Shown: positions 31,900-42,835 of the stretch, piece after piece
Layout: every line of letters starts with the position of its first letter
Position numbering within the stretch: position 1 is the first letter of the stretch
NCBI GenBank assembly: GCA_903860915.1
Contig: CAIOSJ010000018.1
Coordinates: forward strand, 85,813-149,812
Direction: 5' to 3'
Length of the DNA stretch: 64,000 nucleotides
From: an uncultured Actinomycetes bacterium
GTDB lineage: Bacteria > Actinomycetota > Acidimicrobiia > Acidimicrobiales > RAAP-2
Notes under the pieces: model-generated
Seen by the model: only the letters and a program-made list of their open reading frames with translations
Databases searched by the model: none
What the model was told of the DNA's origin: nothing
Made by a program: the position numbers and the translations under genes

Positions 31900-32445
31900 T
31901 CAGTCCTGCTTGGCGGCTTCGATATTCAGCTCGAGCACAATCTTGTGACTGACCACGAGACTGCCGTTTTCGAGCGTTCCTTCAAAATTCACACCGAAGT
32001 CGCGACGGTCAATCTCGGCGCGAGCCTCGAAGCCAGCGACGGTGACGCCCGGAGCCATACTCGGGCCGCTACCTAGGAATTCGAGGTCAAATTCGACGGA
32101 CTTGGTGACACCCTTAATGGTGAGATCGGCGGTCAGAACGTAGTGATCTTCGGACTTCGTGGTCAGACCCGTTGACACCAAGGTCAAGGTAGGAAAGTTC
32201 TCGAGGTCGAGGAAGTCACCACTCTGCAGGTGACCGTCACGCATCTCGTTGTTGGTCGTGATACTGGCGGTTTGCACTGTTGCGGTGACTGACGAGAGCT
32301 CGGCGCTATCGCCAATGGTCACGACACCACTGAATTCCTTGAAGTTTCCGCGCACCTTGGCAGCGACGAGGTGGCGGGCTACGAAGCCAACCGAAGAGTG
32401 GACGGCGTCAACGTTGTAAACGCCGGGTGTGGGAAGTGAGCTCAT
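31900..32445 (-). CDS. YceI-like lipocalin-fold protein
   Basis: 181 residues matching the YceI family throughout: GVYNVDAVHSSVGFVARHLVAAKVRGNFKEFSG, then SADLTIKGVTKSVEFDLEF and FEARAEIDRRDFGVNF. These beta-barrels bind isoprenoid-like lipids. No signal peptide is present, so it stays in the cytoplasm, unlike E. coli YceI. AAGGA stands before the ATG. Its promoter carries the palindrome likely bound by the divergent MarR protein. Confidence 0.9.
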   Translation of the reverse strand: MSSLPTPGVYNVDAVHSSVGFVARHLVAAKVRGNFKEFSGVVTIGDSAELSSVTATVQTASITTNNEMRDGHLQSGDFLDLENFPTLTLVSTGLTTKSEDHYVLTADLTIKGVTKSVEFDLEFLGSGPSMAPGVTVAGFEARAEIDRRDFGVNFEGTLENGSLVVSHKIVLELNIEAAKQD

Positions 32446-32472
32446 GAGTATTTTTTCCTTGAATTTTTAGCG

Positions 32473-32486
32473 GTACGAAGTCGTAC
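32473..32486. promoter_or_regulatory. Second palindrome in yceI leader
   Basis: GTACGA-AG-TCGTAC, near-perfect, between the yceI -10 element and its start codon. Could be a second regulator site or an mRNA hairpin. Confidence 0.4.
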
Positions 32487-32492
32487 GATGCC

Positions 32493-32522
32493 ATAGTAGT
32501 TGCTTATGCAACTACTTGTCAA
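32493..32522 (-). promoter_or_regulatory. yceI promoter
   Basis: Consensus -35 TTGACA (32522-32517), 18-base spacer, -10 TACTAT (32498-32493) on the minus strand. The best-looking promoter in the window. Confidence 0.75.
32496..32515. promoter_or_regulatory. Probable MarR operator
   Basis: GTAGTTGC-TTAT-GCAACTAC, an exact inverted repeat of eight bases with a four-base centre. It fills the spacer and touches the -10 of the yceI promoter, so binding should block it. About 50 bases from the MarR start, fitting autoregulation too. Confidence 0.7.
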
Positions 32523-32561
32523 GCAATAATATCATTTTTAACTAAATGCTAAGGTTTTCCC

Positions 32562-33014
32562 ATGGAGCCTTCGACGTCGACCTGTCCTTCCGGTGACGAA
32601 CGAGTACGACTCTTCGGCCAATTACTAGAAACTCAGGCTCGGCTCTCACGCGACCTTGGACGCGAACTCGAAGATTCCTGCGACCTACCGCTGGCCTGGT
32701 TTGAAGTTCTCTTGCGATTACGTCGCAGTCCCGAGGGCCGACTCACTATGACCCAGATCGCCGAAGCCACAGTCCACTCCACCGGTGGGACAACTCGACT
32801 GGTGGACCGCATCGAAGTGGCCGGCTACATCGCGCGCCAGAACTGCCCCACCGACCGTCGGGCTATTCACGTGGCCATTACGCCGCTCGGCGAAGTGAAA
32901 CTGAACCGGGCGTTGACCGCCCACGTCGAGCACTTAGAGCGCCACATTGGCCAACGCCTGACGATGACTGAGCGTCAGCAACTTAGCGAGTTGCTCGAGA
33001 AGTTGCAGCCCTAA
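32562..33014 (+). CDS. MarR family transcriptional regulator
   Basis: 150 residues; winged helix in the middle (GRLTMTQIAEATVHSTGGTTRLVDRIEVAGYIARQ, then NCPTDRRAIHVAITPLG for the wing), dimer helices at both ends. AAGG eight bases before the ATG. Divergent from yceI and likely its repressor. Convergent with ileS, sharing a four-base CTAA stop. Confidence 0.9.
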   Translation: MEPSTSTCPSGDERVRLFGQLLETQARLSRDLGRELEDSCDLPLAWFEVLLRLRRSPEGRLTMTQIAEATVHSTGGTTRLVDRIEVAGYIARQNCPTDRRAIHVAITPLGEVKLNRALTAHVEHLERHIGQRLTMTERQQLSELLEKLQP

Positions 33015-36000
33015 TTCTTCCGTAGCCACACCGTGGCGCTACGACCGTCCTCGAGATCTAGAGCAGTCCCCTCGCCCGATCCCGTACCGACGTGAATGTC
33101 AATTGCCAGCACTTCCGAAGCCAGTAGCTCAAAACCTTCCGATAGGTCATCGAGGCCCGCGACCCACAGCGTGATGCGATCCGACACGTCAAGGCCGGAA
33201 GTCTTCCGCAGGTCCTGCACTTGGCGCACCACGTCACGCAGATACCCACGGCGTCGAAGGTCATCATTGAGCGTCACGTCGAGGGCGACGACCTCATTCG
33301 CTTCGCGCGACACGGCGAAGCCACCCTGGCTCTTGACGCGTAACTCAAGGTCACTGGCGTCGAGCAGGAAAGTTCCCGTCGACAGCACAATTTCGAGAGA
33401 CTCGCCACGCTCGAGGGCGGCCGCAACCTGGACCCCATCACACTGAGCCAAGGCGGCCTTCAATTCCTTCACGCCCTCACCGAGCCGTGGTCCCACCGTT
33501 CGAAAGTTGGGCACAAGTTCGAAACTGAGTACGTCGGCGAGTTCCGAACCGAACTCGAGAAGATCAACATTGAGCTCGTCTTCCACCACGCCTCGGGGTG
33601 GCTGCGGCGTACCCGGTGCCAAGAACACCAGCGCCCTCGAGAGGGGCTGACGAACCTTGAGGCCAGCTTCCGCTCGCGCCGCTCGACCCAGCGACGTGAG
33701 TCGACGAGCGACATCCATCGACGCTTCCAATTCGAGGTCGCGGTCGAGTCCTGACGAACTTGGCCAATCCGCGAGGTGCACCGATGAGTCGTCACCAGTC
33801 TGAAAGAGCTCTCGGTAGAGACGATCAGCCACGAAGGGGATGAAGGGTGCCATCAGCAACGACAGGCGCTGTAGGACTTCGAGCAAAGTGGCGTGAGCGG
33901 CCAAGGTATCCGAAGCCGGCGCGTTGGGATCCGTTCGCCAGAAACGACGACGGCTCCGTCGTACGTACCAGTTAGAGAGGTCGTCAATCAGCGAAGCGAT
34001 CGCGGCCGTAGCGCCCAGTGGCTCGTACGCTTCGAGGGCCTCGGTCACCAGTTCGGTAACCCCCTCCAACCTCGACAAGATCCAGCGATCCATGTCCGAA
34101 CGCTCCGCGTGAGCGGGAATCGCGGAATCGAGTGGATCAAACTCATTCAGCGATGCGTAGGTCGTGAAAAAGCTAAAAGTGTTCCACAGGGTGGCCATCG
34201 TCTCGCGCAGTGACGCGTCAATCGCGGCCAGTCCCGCGCGGGTCGGCGTCCACGGTGAGCCCTGCGAGAACATCCACCAACGCAGGGGGTCGGCTCCACG
34301 AGTCGAGAGAATCTCCCACGGGTCAATCACGTTACCGACCGACTTACTCATCTTCTTGCCGTCGGTGTCAACAATGTGCCCGAGGCAGAGCACGTGTTCG
34401 TAGGGGGTTGCCCCAAAGACCAGAGTGTTCACCGCCAGGAGTGAATAGAACCACCCCCGCGTCTGGTCAATGGCTTCCGCGATGAACTGGGCCGGGAAGG
34501 CGAAGGCCTCAGCCGAACCTTCGACGTGGGGGTAGCCCACCTGGGCCGCTGGCATGGCGCCCGAATCGAACCAGGCGTCGATGACTGGTGCGACGCGACG
34601 CGCGGGCTCGCCGCACGTACGACAGGGCAGCAGCACCTCGTCAATGGCGGGGCGGTGGGGGTCGATGTCGTGAAGATCGAGACCGGTCAATTCGGAGAGT
34701 TCGGCTCGCGAGGCAATGCAGGTGAGGTGATTCTCTTCGCAGCGCCAGATGGGCAAAGGTGTGCCCCAGAATCGATCACGCGAGAGGGCCCAGTCCACGT
34801 TGTTGTTCAACCACTCGCCGAATCGTCCATCGCGAATGTGCGCCGGGTGCCAGTCGATAGTGGCGTTCTGCTCGAGCAATTGAGATTTAAATGAGCTGGT
34901 GGCGACGTACCAACTCGGCTTACCCCAATAGATCAAGACGGTGCTACAGCGCCAGCAGTGCGGTAGTGAGTGCGAATACGCAAATCGCCGGATAAGTAGG
35001 CCCCGACGCTCCAATTCATCATTAATGTCGCTGTTCGCCTCGCGCACGTCTCGGCCTTCGAGCCAGCCGACGGCGGCGGTGAATCGCCCATCGGGTCCGA
35101 CCGGGTTTACGGTGGGCAAATTATTGGCTCGGGCCACCTGACGGTCAACCTCACCGAAGGCCGGTGACTGGTGAACAAGACCCGTTCCCTCGTCGGTGGT
35201 CACGTAGTCGGCCGCTACCACACGGCAGGGATCCGAGCCAACGGGGAACTCAATATCGTCAAAGGGGCGCAGATAGTGAAGACCCACCAGCGCACTCCCG
35301 GGGAAGGTGAAGCTTGCGCGCTCGTCTTCACCGAGCACGGACTCAATCAAGGCCTCGGCCACTACCAAACCGTCAACCACCGCGTAGGTGACCTCCGGGT
35401 GAACAGCGATACCAACATTCGACAACAAGGTCCACGGCGTCGTTGTCCACACGGCCAAGTGAGTCGCTCCGCCCAGTCGCGGATCATCCAGCCCATCAAC
35501 GAGTGGAAAGCGAACGAAGCAACTCTCATCGACTTCGTCCGTGTAAACCCCGGGTTGTCCGAGTTCGTGACTCGACAGAGAAGTCCCGCAGCGAGGACAG
35601 TAAGGAATGACCTTGAGATCTTCGTAGAGTAGACCGCGATCAAAGAGCTGCTGGAGCTGCCACCACACCGACTCGACGTAACTCGGTTGGTAGGTCCAAT
35701 AGGCCTTATCCGTGTCAATCCAGTAACCGATTCTCTCGGTCAGCTTGGTGAAGTCCTCGACATAGGTCTGGACCGACTCGCGACAGAGTCTGGTGAATTC
35801 GGCAATGCCCACTTCTTCTTCGATAGCTTTTTTTCCGGAAATTCCGAGGCGTTTTTCAACCTCGACTTCCACGGGTAGCCCGTGGGTATCCCAGCCGGCG
35901 CGACGCGCGACGTAGTGACCTCGCATGGTCTGAAAACGGCAAAAGAGGTCCTTATAGACCCTCGCCCACACGTGGTGTAATCCGGGCTTTCCATTGGCGG

Positions 36001-36169
36001 TCGGCGGTCCTTCGTAAAAAACCCACGGCTCTGCTCCGGCGCGTTGTTCGAGCGAGCGTTGGAAAACACTGTGTTCCCGCCAACGGGCGAGTTCGGCCTC
36101 CTCTACGGTGACAAAGTCGATGTCAGCACTGACGGGACGGAACACAATTCTCCTTTTACTTTCACTCAT
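33011..36169 (-). CDS. ileS: Isoleucyl-tRNA synthetase, eukaryote-like type
   Basis: 1052 residues from the ATG at 36169; an open frame runs 35 codons further up but overlaps the start region of the divergent GNAT gene and lacks family features. The HIGH-like motif is GLHHVW (near 62-68), KMSKS near residue 605; the editing domain lies between. The long form with GKPGLHHVWARVYKD belongs to the type 2 group known for natural mupirocin resistance. No T-box leader can exist, as only 50 bases separate it from the GNAT gene. Confidence 0.95.
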   Translation of the reverse strand: MSESKRRIVFRPVSADIDFVTVEEAELARWREHSVFQRSLEQRAGAEPWVFYEGPPTANGKPGLHHVWARVYKDLFCRFQTMRGHYVARRAGWDTHGLPVEVEVEKRLGISGKKAIEEEVGIAEFTRLCRESVQTYVEDFTKLTERIGYWIDTDKAYWTYQPSYVESVWWQLQQLFDRGLLYEDLKVIPYCPRCGTSLSSHELGQPGVYTDEVDESCFVRFPLVDGLDDPRLGGATHLAVWTTTPWTLLSNVGIAVHPEVTYAVVDGLVVAEALIESVLGEDERASFTFPGSALVGLHYLRPFDDIEFPVGSDPCRVVAADYVTTDEGTGLVHQSPAFGEVDRQVARANNLPTVNPVGPDGRFTAAVGWLEGRDVREANSDINDELERRGLLIRRFAYSHSLPHCWRCSTVLIYWGKPSWYVATSSFKSQLLEQNATIDWHPAHIRDGRFGEWLNNNVDWALSRDRFWGTPLPIWRCEENHLTCIASRAELSELTGLDLHDIDPHRPAIDEVLLPCRTCGEPARRVAPVIDAWFDSGAMPAAQVGYPHVEGSAEAFAFPAQFIAEAIDQTRGWFYSLLAVNTLVFGATPYEHVLCLGHIVDTDGKKMSKSVGNVIDPWEILSTRGADPLRWWMFSQGSPWTPTRAGLAAIDASLRETMATLWNTFSFFTTYASLNEFDPLDSAIPAHAERSDMDRWILSRLEGVTELVTEALEAYEPLGATAAIASLIDDLSNWYVRRSRRRFWRTDPNAPASDTLAAHATLLEVLQRLSLLMAPFIPFVADRLYRELFQTGDDSSVHLADWPSSSGLDRDLELEASMDVARRLTSLGRAARAEAGLKVRQPLSRALVFLAPGTPQPPRGVVEDELNVDLLEFGSELADVLSFELVPNFRTVGPRLGEGVKELKAALAQCDGVQVAAALERGESLEIVLSTGTFLLDASDLELRVKSQGGFAVSREANEVVALDVTLNDDLRRRGYLRDVVRQVQDLRKTSGLDVSDRITLWVAGLDDLSEGFELLASEVLAIDIHVGTGSGEGTALDLEDGRSATVWLRKN

Positions 36170-36207
36170 CGTACCGAAGATTGGACCGCGACCGACTCCT
36201 CGACCCC

Positions 36208-36222
36208 TAATCTCGTGCCGTG
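36208..36222 (+). promoter_or_regulatory. Leaderless -10 element of GNAT gene
   Basis: TAATCT, six bases, GTG at 36220. Confidence 0.5.
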
Positions 36223-36696
36223 CCATCCTTCTCAATACTCCGCGAAGATATCTTTCAACCCGGTCCCGCGTCACTAGTCAGCGCCGCTCTCGATGAACTC
36301 AATCGGCGCTACGGCGGCGATTCGGATACCGCTCACCTCGACAATGAAGAAATGGCTCCTCCGCGGGGTGGCTTTTTTGTTGCCCGAAGCGATGACGGCC
36401 ACCTCGCCGGTGGCGTGGGCTTGCGCAGCATCGTGGACCCGGACCTGCACCTCGGGGAAATTAAGCGTTTGTGGGTCCGCCCCGACCTACGTCAAGCCGG
36501 CGTCGCTCGAGGGTTAATGGCCGCCGTTGAGAACTACGCCCGCGACTGTGGCTACGCCCAGCTCTTTCTCGAAACAGGCTGGGCCCAGCCAGAGGCTCAG
36601 GCTTTCTACCAACGTATTGGCTGGACTCGTATCGATGACTTTCCCGAGGGTGCCTTCAGCTACCCCCTGGGCATAAAGTTCACGCGCGTTTTTTAA
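36220..36696 (+). CDS. GNAT family N-acetyltransferase
   Basis: 158 residues. Acetyl-CoA binding motif A is RLWVRPDLRQAGVARGLMAAVENYA (RQAGVA pyrophosphate loop) and motif B LETGWAQPEAQAFYQRIGW. Substrate unknown. GTG start, leaderless type. Divergent from ileS; convergent with the HAD gene by a shared TTAA. Confidence 0.85.
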   Translation: MPSFSILREDIFQPGPASLVSAALDELNRRYGGDSDTAHLDNEEMAPPRGGFFVARSDDGHLAGGVGLRSIVDPDLHLGEIKRLWVRPDLRQAGVARGLMAAVENYARDCGYAQLFLETGWAQPEAQAFYQRIGWTRIDDFPEGAFSYPLGIKFTRVF

Positions 36697-37355
36697 CGAC
36701 CGAACTCATTATCAAGCCACGACTCGGTGAGCTCGTCGAGCGATCCCAAAACCAAATCAGCGATCCCAAACGCCGCTAGCGAACGTTCTTCGGCCACGGG
36801 CACTGCCACGCAGGTCATCCGCCCGGCCTTCGCCGCGAGCACTCCGGCGGCCGAATCTTCGAAGACGAGACATTCGCTCGGTGTCACGCCGAGTGACAGG
36901 GCCGCCGTTAAAAAAACTCCCGGATGCGGCTTACCGTAGGGTTCGAATTCCGCGGAATAGATTCCCTGAAAGGAGTCACGAAGCTCGAAGTGACCCAAGC
37001 ACCGCTCGATTAAGGCTAAGGGGGTCGAACTCGCCACGACCACCGGACCGCGTTGACTGGCCAAGTCAATGGCTCGTGTCGCGCCTGGTAGTAGACGTCC
37101 TTGTGATTCAACTAGATCGCCCACCCGCTGCAGAATCTGGGCGACCACGGCTTCTCGCGGCGGTCCCGTCCACGGAGCACGGGCGAACCAAAAGTCCACT
37201 ACTTCGGCGACGAACATTCCCTTGGTGAGCCGTGTGCCGTCCGTCAAAATCGGCACTCCAAGGTCGCCGAGAATATCCAGTTCCGCTAGGTGCCAGAGGA
37301 TCTCGGAATCCAAGAGGAGTCCGTCCATATCAAAGAGGGTGGCGACTAAAGACAC
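36693..37355 (-). CDS. HAD-superfamily phosphatase
   Basis: 220 residues from the GTG at 37355. Nucleophile motif FDMDGLLLDSE (Asp9, Asp11), motif II ASSTPLAL, motif III and IV KPHPGVFL with FEDSAAGVLAA. The layout fits the beta-phosphoglucomutase/2-deoxyglucose-6-phosphatase subfamily (YniC-like), acting on sugar phosphates. The frame is open to 37436 but that would overlap the divergent gene; CAGAGT lies six bases before the GTG. Confidence 0.85.
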   Translation of the reverse strand: MSLVATLFDMDGLLLDSEILWHLAELDILGDLGVPILTDGTRLTKGMFVAEVVDFWFARAPWTGPPREAVVAQILQRVGDLVESQGRLLPGATRAIDLASQRGPVVVASSTPLALIERCLGHFELRDSFQGIYSAEFEPYGKPHPGVFLTAALSLGVTPSECLVFEDSAAGVLAAKAGRMTCVAVPVAEERSLAAFGIADLVLGSLDELTESWLDNEFGR

Positions 37356-37393
37356 CGTAGTACTCTGCCACAGGTCTCGCCCCAGCCAGTGAG

Positions 37394-37408
37394 TACCCTT
37401 GCGCCATG
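37394..37408 (+). promoter_or_regulatory. Leaderless -10 element of two-part GNAT gene
   Basis: TACCCT, six bases, ATG at 37406. Confidence 0.5.
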
Positions 37409-38335
37409 ACCGAATTCGAATTTCTGACGACGGCAACCGTCGACGATGTCGTGCAGCGAATTGGCCGAGAACAGCGAGTACTTACGCAGCGTCACCCCCT
37501 CATCTCCGCCCAGCTCGACCCGCACGAACTCGCCACGACACTGCTCGCGAGTCAACACGACGTCCTGGTGGCTACACGTCATGGGAAAGTGACGGGTCAC
37601 CTTCGAGGAGTGACGCTCACGAGTGCTGATTTCGGCTACTCCGCGTGGATTAATCCCGAGGGCCTCAGCTACGACGACGTTGAAACACTGGAAGCCCTCT
37701 ACGCGCGGCGCGCCAGCGACTGGGTGGACCTCGGCATACTGCGCCACTACGTATGGGTACCCGCCGACCGAGAACGCGTCGAGCCCTGGCAGAATCTCGG
37801 CTTCGCCGCCATGCACTTACGAGGTTCGATGCCCCTGTCCTCGGCCTCTCGGCGTAATTTTCCGTCGGGTTATTCGATGCGCCGCGGGAGTGCCAGCGAC
37901 GTCGAAACGGCCATCGAGCTCGACGACATCCTGAGCGAGTACCAGGAGGGTGGGCCCAGTTTTGCCCTCGGCCTGTCACGCGAATCGCAACGCAGCGATT
38001 GGCTCGAAACTCTCGACGACCCGGACACCTTCCACGTGATTGTGGAGTACGGGGGCCAGGCTGTCGCGCAGGCCCTGACCTTCCCCGTCTTCGAGCGACT
38101 GGGTTCATTTCCAGCCTCGGTGCACCTCAGCGCCGTATGCGTTCGAAGGGAACATCGAGGCAGTGGCGTGGGCGCCGCCATGGTCGATGAACTAATGGCG
38201 CAGTCGCAATCCGAAGGATTCGAGTACGTGGAGACTAATTGGCGCGTGACTAATCGCCAGGCCCATCGCTTTTGGCTGCACTACGGATTTACGCCGACCT
38301 ATTTGCGGCTGCACCGCGCGATCGGCGTGGGCTAA
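37406..38335 (+). CDS. GNAT family acetyltransferase, two-part
   Basis: 309 residues. The C-terminal half is a complete GNAT fold with SAVCVRREHRGSGVGAAMVDELM (acetyl-CoA loop REHRGSGVG) and NWRVTNRQAHRFWLHYGF. The N-terminal half is the same size and looks like a degenerate GNAT without the binding loop (VLVATRHGKVTGHLRGV and HYVWVPADRERVEPWQNLGFAAM), a layout known in mycothiol synthase-like proteins. Substrate unknown. Confidence 0.8.
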   Translation: MTEFEFLTTATVDDVVQRIGREQRVLTQRHPLISAQLDPHELATTLLASQHDVLVATRHGKVTGHLRGVTLTSADFGYSAWINPEGLSYDDVETLEALYARRASDWVDLGILRHYVWVPADRERVEPWQNLGFAAMHLRGSMPLSSASRRNFPSGYSMRRGSASDVETAIELDDILSEYQEGGPSFALGLSRESQRSDWLETLDDPDTFHVIVEYGGQAVAQALTFPVFERLGSFPASVHLSAVCVRREHRGSGVGAAMVDELMAQSQSEGFEYVETNWRVTNRQAHRFWLHYGFTPTYLRLHRAIGVG

Positions 38336-38820
38336 CCGGCGAGGTTGGCTTCAATCGCGGCCACGAGGGCCGGGTCTTCCGGTGTCACCATAGGACCGAA
38401 ACGCTCGATCACGACACCGTCGGGACCGATGAGGAACTTTTCAAAATTCCAACGAATGTCTCCCGTGTGACCTTCGGCGTCCGTGCTCTGATTCAGCTCC
38501 GCGTAGATGGGGTGCTGGTCGTCGCCATTCACGTCAATCTTGTCGAAGAGGGGGAAGCTGACGCCGTAGGTAGTGGAGCAGAACTCGAGAATCTCTTCCG
38601 CCGTGCCGGGCTCTTGGCCGAGGAATTGATTGCAGGGAAAACCGACCACGCTGAAGCCACGACTACCGTAGGTCTGCTGCAGAGCTTCGAGGCCGGTGTA
38701 CTGGGGCGTGAGGCCACACTTGGAGGCCACGTTGACGGCCAGAACGGTCGTCCCCGCAAAGTCCGCCAGCGAGCCTGGGGTGCCGTTGAGATAGTTGAGT
38801 GAGTGTTCGTGAAGTGACAT
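38332..38820 (-). CDS. Glutathione peroxidase family protein
   Basis: 162 residues. Peroxidatic Cys35 (NVASKCGLTPQY), a second cysteine at 63 (GFPCNQFLGQE) and a third at 81, Gln69 region, and WNF at 124-126 (RWNFEKF). The Cys form most likely uses thioredoxin rather than glutathione, as actinobacteria lack glutathione. Reduces peroxides in the cytoplasm; no signal peptide. Leaderless-type start (TAATCT-N6-ATG). Confidence 0.92.
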   Translation of the reverse strand: MSLHEHSLNYLNGTPGSLADFAGTTVLAVNVASKCGLTPQYTGLEALQQTYGSRGFSVVGFPCNQFLGQEPGTAEEILEFCSTTYGVSFPLFDKIDVNGDDQHPIYAELNQSTDAEGHTGDIRWNFEKFLIGPDGVVIERFGPMVTPEDPALVAAIEANLAG

Positions 38821-38832
38821 ATGAAGAGATTA
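38818..38832 (-). promoter_or_regulatory. Leaderless -10 element of peroxidase gene
   Basis: TAATCT (38832-38827), six bases, ATG at 38820. The divergent quinone oxidoreductase also has one, 53 bases away. Confidence 0.5.
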
Positions 38833-38861
38833 CTGCGCGTGGCCGTGCGCTGCGGCGGTCC

Positions 38862-38876
38862 TAGGCTACGTTCATG
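38862..38876 (+). promoter_or_regulatory. Leaderless -10 element of quinone oxidoreductase gene
   Basis: TAGGCT, six bases, ATG at 38874. Confidence 0.5.
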
Positions 38877-39815
38877 CACGCCGTCGTCATCAGCGACTCA
38901 ACCCTCACCCTTAGTGAGCGCGACACGGCCACCCCGCAGTCCGGTGACGTGATTGTGGCGATGGCCGGCGCCGGATTAAATGCCGCCGACTTACTCCAAC
39001 GAGCGGGCTTCTATCCGGCCCCGGCGGGTTGGCCCGCCGATATTCCCGGTTTGGAAGTGTCGGGCACGGTCGTTGCCCTGGGCGACCAGGTCACCTCGGT
39101 CGCCCTCGGTGATCGAGTCTGTTCCATCGTCGGCGGTGGCGGCCAATCCTCGCACGTGGCCGTTCCTAGCGAGCACCTCATTGCCGTACCGCCCAATGTG
39201 GATTTGGCCTCGGCGGGCGGTTTCGCCGAAGCCTTCTGTACCGCCTACGACGCCCTGGTGGTGCAGGCCAACATTCAGGCTGGCGAACACCTCGTAGTGT
39301 CCGGCGCGGCCGGCGGCGTTGGTTCGGCCGCCATTCAAATCGCCGCGTCGCGTGGCGCTCGGGTGACCGCGGTCACGCGTGACGATCGACACCACCGAGC
39401 TCTCAGCGACCTCGGGGCTACGAAAACCGTTCTCAATGAAGCCGGACAAATTTCCGATCCCGTTGACGTCATCTTGGAACTCGTCGGCGCCGCCCACCTC
39501 GCACACGCCCAGTACACGCTGGCGCCTCGGGCCAGAGTGGTGGTCATTGGTGTGGGCGGTGGTAGCCGAATAGAGCTAGATCTTCTCAACGTCATGTCCA
39601 AGAGAATTTCCGTGACTGGCTCAACGCTACGAGCGCGTTCGCGCGTCGAGAAGGCCGAGCTCGTCACTGGGGTCACGCGAGACCTCAGTGAACTATGGGC
39701 CAACGGCCACGTTCACGTCCCCGTGGCGGGCTACTTCCCCCTGACCGCGGTACACGAAGCGTACGAGGCCTTCGCCACGCCCGGTAAATTCGGCAAAATT
39801 ATTCTCACGCCCTAG
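38874..39815 (+). CDS. NAD(P)H:quinone oxidoreductase, zinc-free MDR
   Basis: 313 residues of the medium-chain reductase family. GroES-like N-terminal domain with LNAADLLQRAGFYP and PGLEVSGTVVALG; Rossmann domain with SGAAGGVGSAAIQIAASRGARV near 144-165. The zinc-binding cysteines of alcohol dehydrogenases are absent, as in QOR and human TP53I3-like enzymes. Reduces quinones or activated alkenes. Confidence 0.88.
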   Translation: MHAVVISDSTLTLSERDTATPQSGDVIVAMAGAGLNAADLLQRAGFYPAPAGWPADIPGLEVSGTVVALGDQVTSVALGDRVCSIVGGGGQSSHVAVPSEHLIAVPPNVDLASAGGFAEAFCTAYDALVVQANIQAGEHLVVSGAAGGVGSAAIQIAASRGARVTAVTRDDRHHRALSDLGATKTVLNEAGQISDPVDVILELVGAAHLAHAQYTLAPRARVVVIGVGGGSRIELDLLNVMSKRISVTGSTLRARSRVEKAELVTGVTRDLSELWANGHVHVPVAGYFPLTAVHEAYEAFATPGKFGKIILTP

Positions 39816-41548
<1,733 letters not shown>

Positions 41549-41613
41549 CGGCGTCTTCTTCCTTTTGTTATCAATCAACTCTAGTTATCGAGATGCTGGT
41601 TCGAGCGCTACAT

Positions 41614-42732
41614 CTAGAGCAGACTCGACAACGGCGTTGCCGTGATTTCGTGGGCTTCAGCGACGGGGCCATAGGTCACGGCACCGTGTACCACGTTGAC
41701 CCCCTCGGCCAAGGCCGAATCTTGGAGGACCGCAGTTCGCCAGCCGTGTCGAGCTAACTCCATGGTGTAGGGCAGCGTGGCGTTGGCGAGAGCGTGGGTT
41801 GACGTGTGCGGGACGGCACCGGGCATATTGGCCACGCAGTAGAAGATTGAACCGTTGAGTTCGAACACTGGGTCTGAGTGCGTCGTTGGTCTCGTCGCTT
41901 CGAAGCAGCCACCCTGGTCAACGGAAATGTCCACGAGTACGGAACCTGGTCGCATGCGCGAGACCAGTTCGTTGCTCACTAGTTTTGGGGCCTTGGCTCC
42001 CACCACCAGAACTGCGCCAATCACGATATCCGCTTCCAGACACGCTTCTTCGATGGCGTACTGCGACGAAGCCACGGTCTCGAGTTGCCCGCGGAAGTGA
42101 TGGTCAACCGAGCGAAGGCGTTCCAGGTTACGGTCGAAAATTTTTACTTTCCCGTGCATTCCAACGGCCAGAGTTGCAGCCGCCATACCGGCGACACCGG
42201 CTCCGAGAACCACCACGTTCGCCGCTGCGACTCCCGGCACCCCCGCAATAAGCATTCCTCGGCCGCCACCCGAGCGCATGAGGTGGTGGGCACCCATGAG
42301 CGGAGCCATCCGCCCAGCTACTTCACTCATGGGCGTCAGTAGTGGTAGCGAGTTGTCGGCTAGTCGCACTGTTTCGTAGGCGATAGCCACATTGTTTCCC
42401 GCGATCAAGGCATCAGTGCAACTCCGTGACGCCGCCAGGTGTAGGTAGGTGAAGAGGACTTGATTCTCTCTCGCGGCGAGTAGCGGGTACTCAGACGCAA
42501 CGGGTTCTTTCACCTTGAGCACCAAGTCACTAGTTGACCAGACGTCCTCTGCGAGGGCGACAATTTCTGCTCCGGCCGTGACAAAATCCTGGTCGGAAAT
42601 CGATGAACCCACACCGGCGCCACGCTCAATGAGCACCCGGTTGCCCGCCCGCGAAAGCTCGCGCACGCCGGCTGGGGTAATAGCGACTCGGTACTCGTCG
42701 GTCTTAACTTCTGAAGGTATTCCAATGATCAT
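41614..42732 (-). CDS. ald: Alanine dehydrogenase
   Basis: 372 residues; interconverts alanine and pyruvate plus ammonia with NADH. Lys75 (VLKVKEP) and His98 (YLHLA) bind pyruvate; NAD motif VLGAGVAGMAAA; the hallmark DQGGCFE near 270. AAAGG lies about eleven bases before the ATG. The mature start MIIGIPSEVKTDEYRVA is standard. Confidence 0.95.
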   Translation of the reverse strand: MIIGIPSEVKTDEYRVAITPAGVRELSRAGNRVLIERGAGVGSSISDQDFVTAGAEIVALAEDVWSTSDLVLKVKEPVASEYPLLAARENQVLFTYLHLAASRSCTDALIAGNNVAIAYETVRLADNSLPLLTPMSEVAGRMAPLMGAHHLMRSGGGRGMLIAGVPGVAAANVVVLGAGVAGMAAATLAVGMHGKVKIFDRNLERLRSVDHHFRGQLETVASSQYAIEEACLEADIVIGAVLVVGAKAPKLVSNELVSRMRPGSVLVDISVDQGGCFEATRPTTHSDPVFELNGSIFYCVANMPGAVPHTSTHALANATLPYTMELARHGWRTAVLQDSALAEGVNVVHGAVTYGPVAEAHEITATPLSSLL

Positions 42733-42835
42733 CGTTGATCACATCCTTTAGCCACCGAGGTGACCCTAGAACAAGTATTCTCCCACACGACTCGGACGAA
42801 GGGCGTGACGCCGATAGTCCTCGACGAGACGATAT

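Noticed and set aside
36170..36219. T-box leader for ileS
   Set aside because: Actinobacterial ileS often has one, but only 50 bases separate it from the divergent GNAT start; no specifier loop or T-box sequence is seen.
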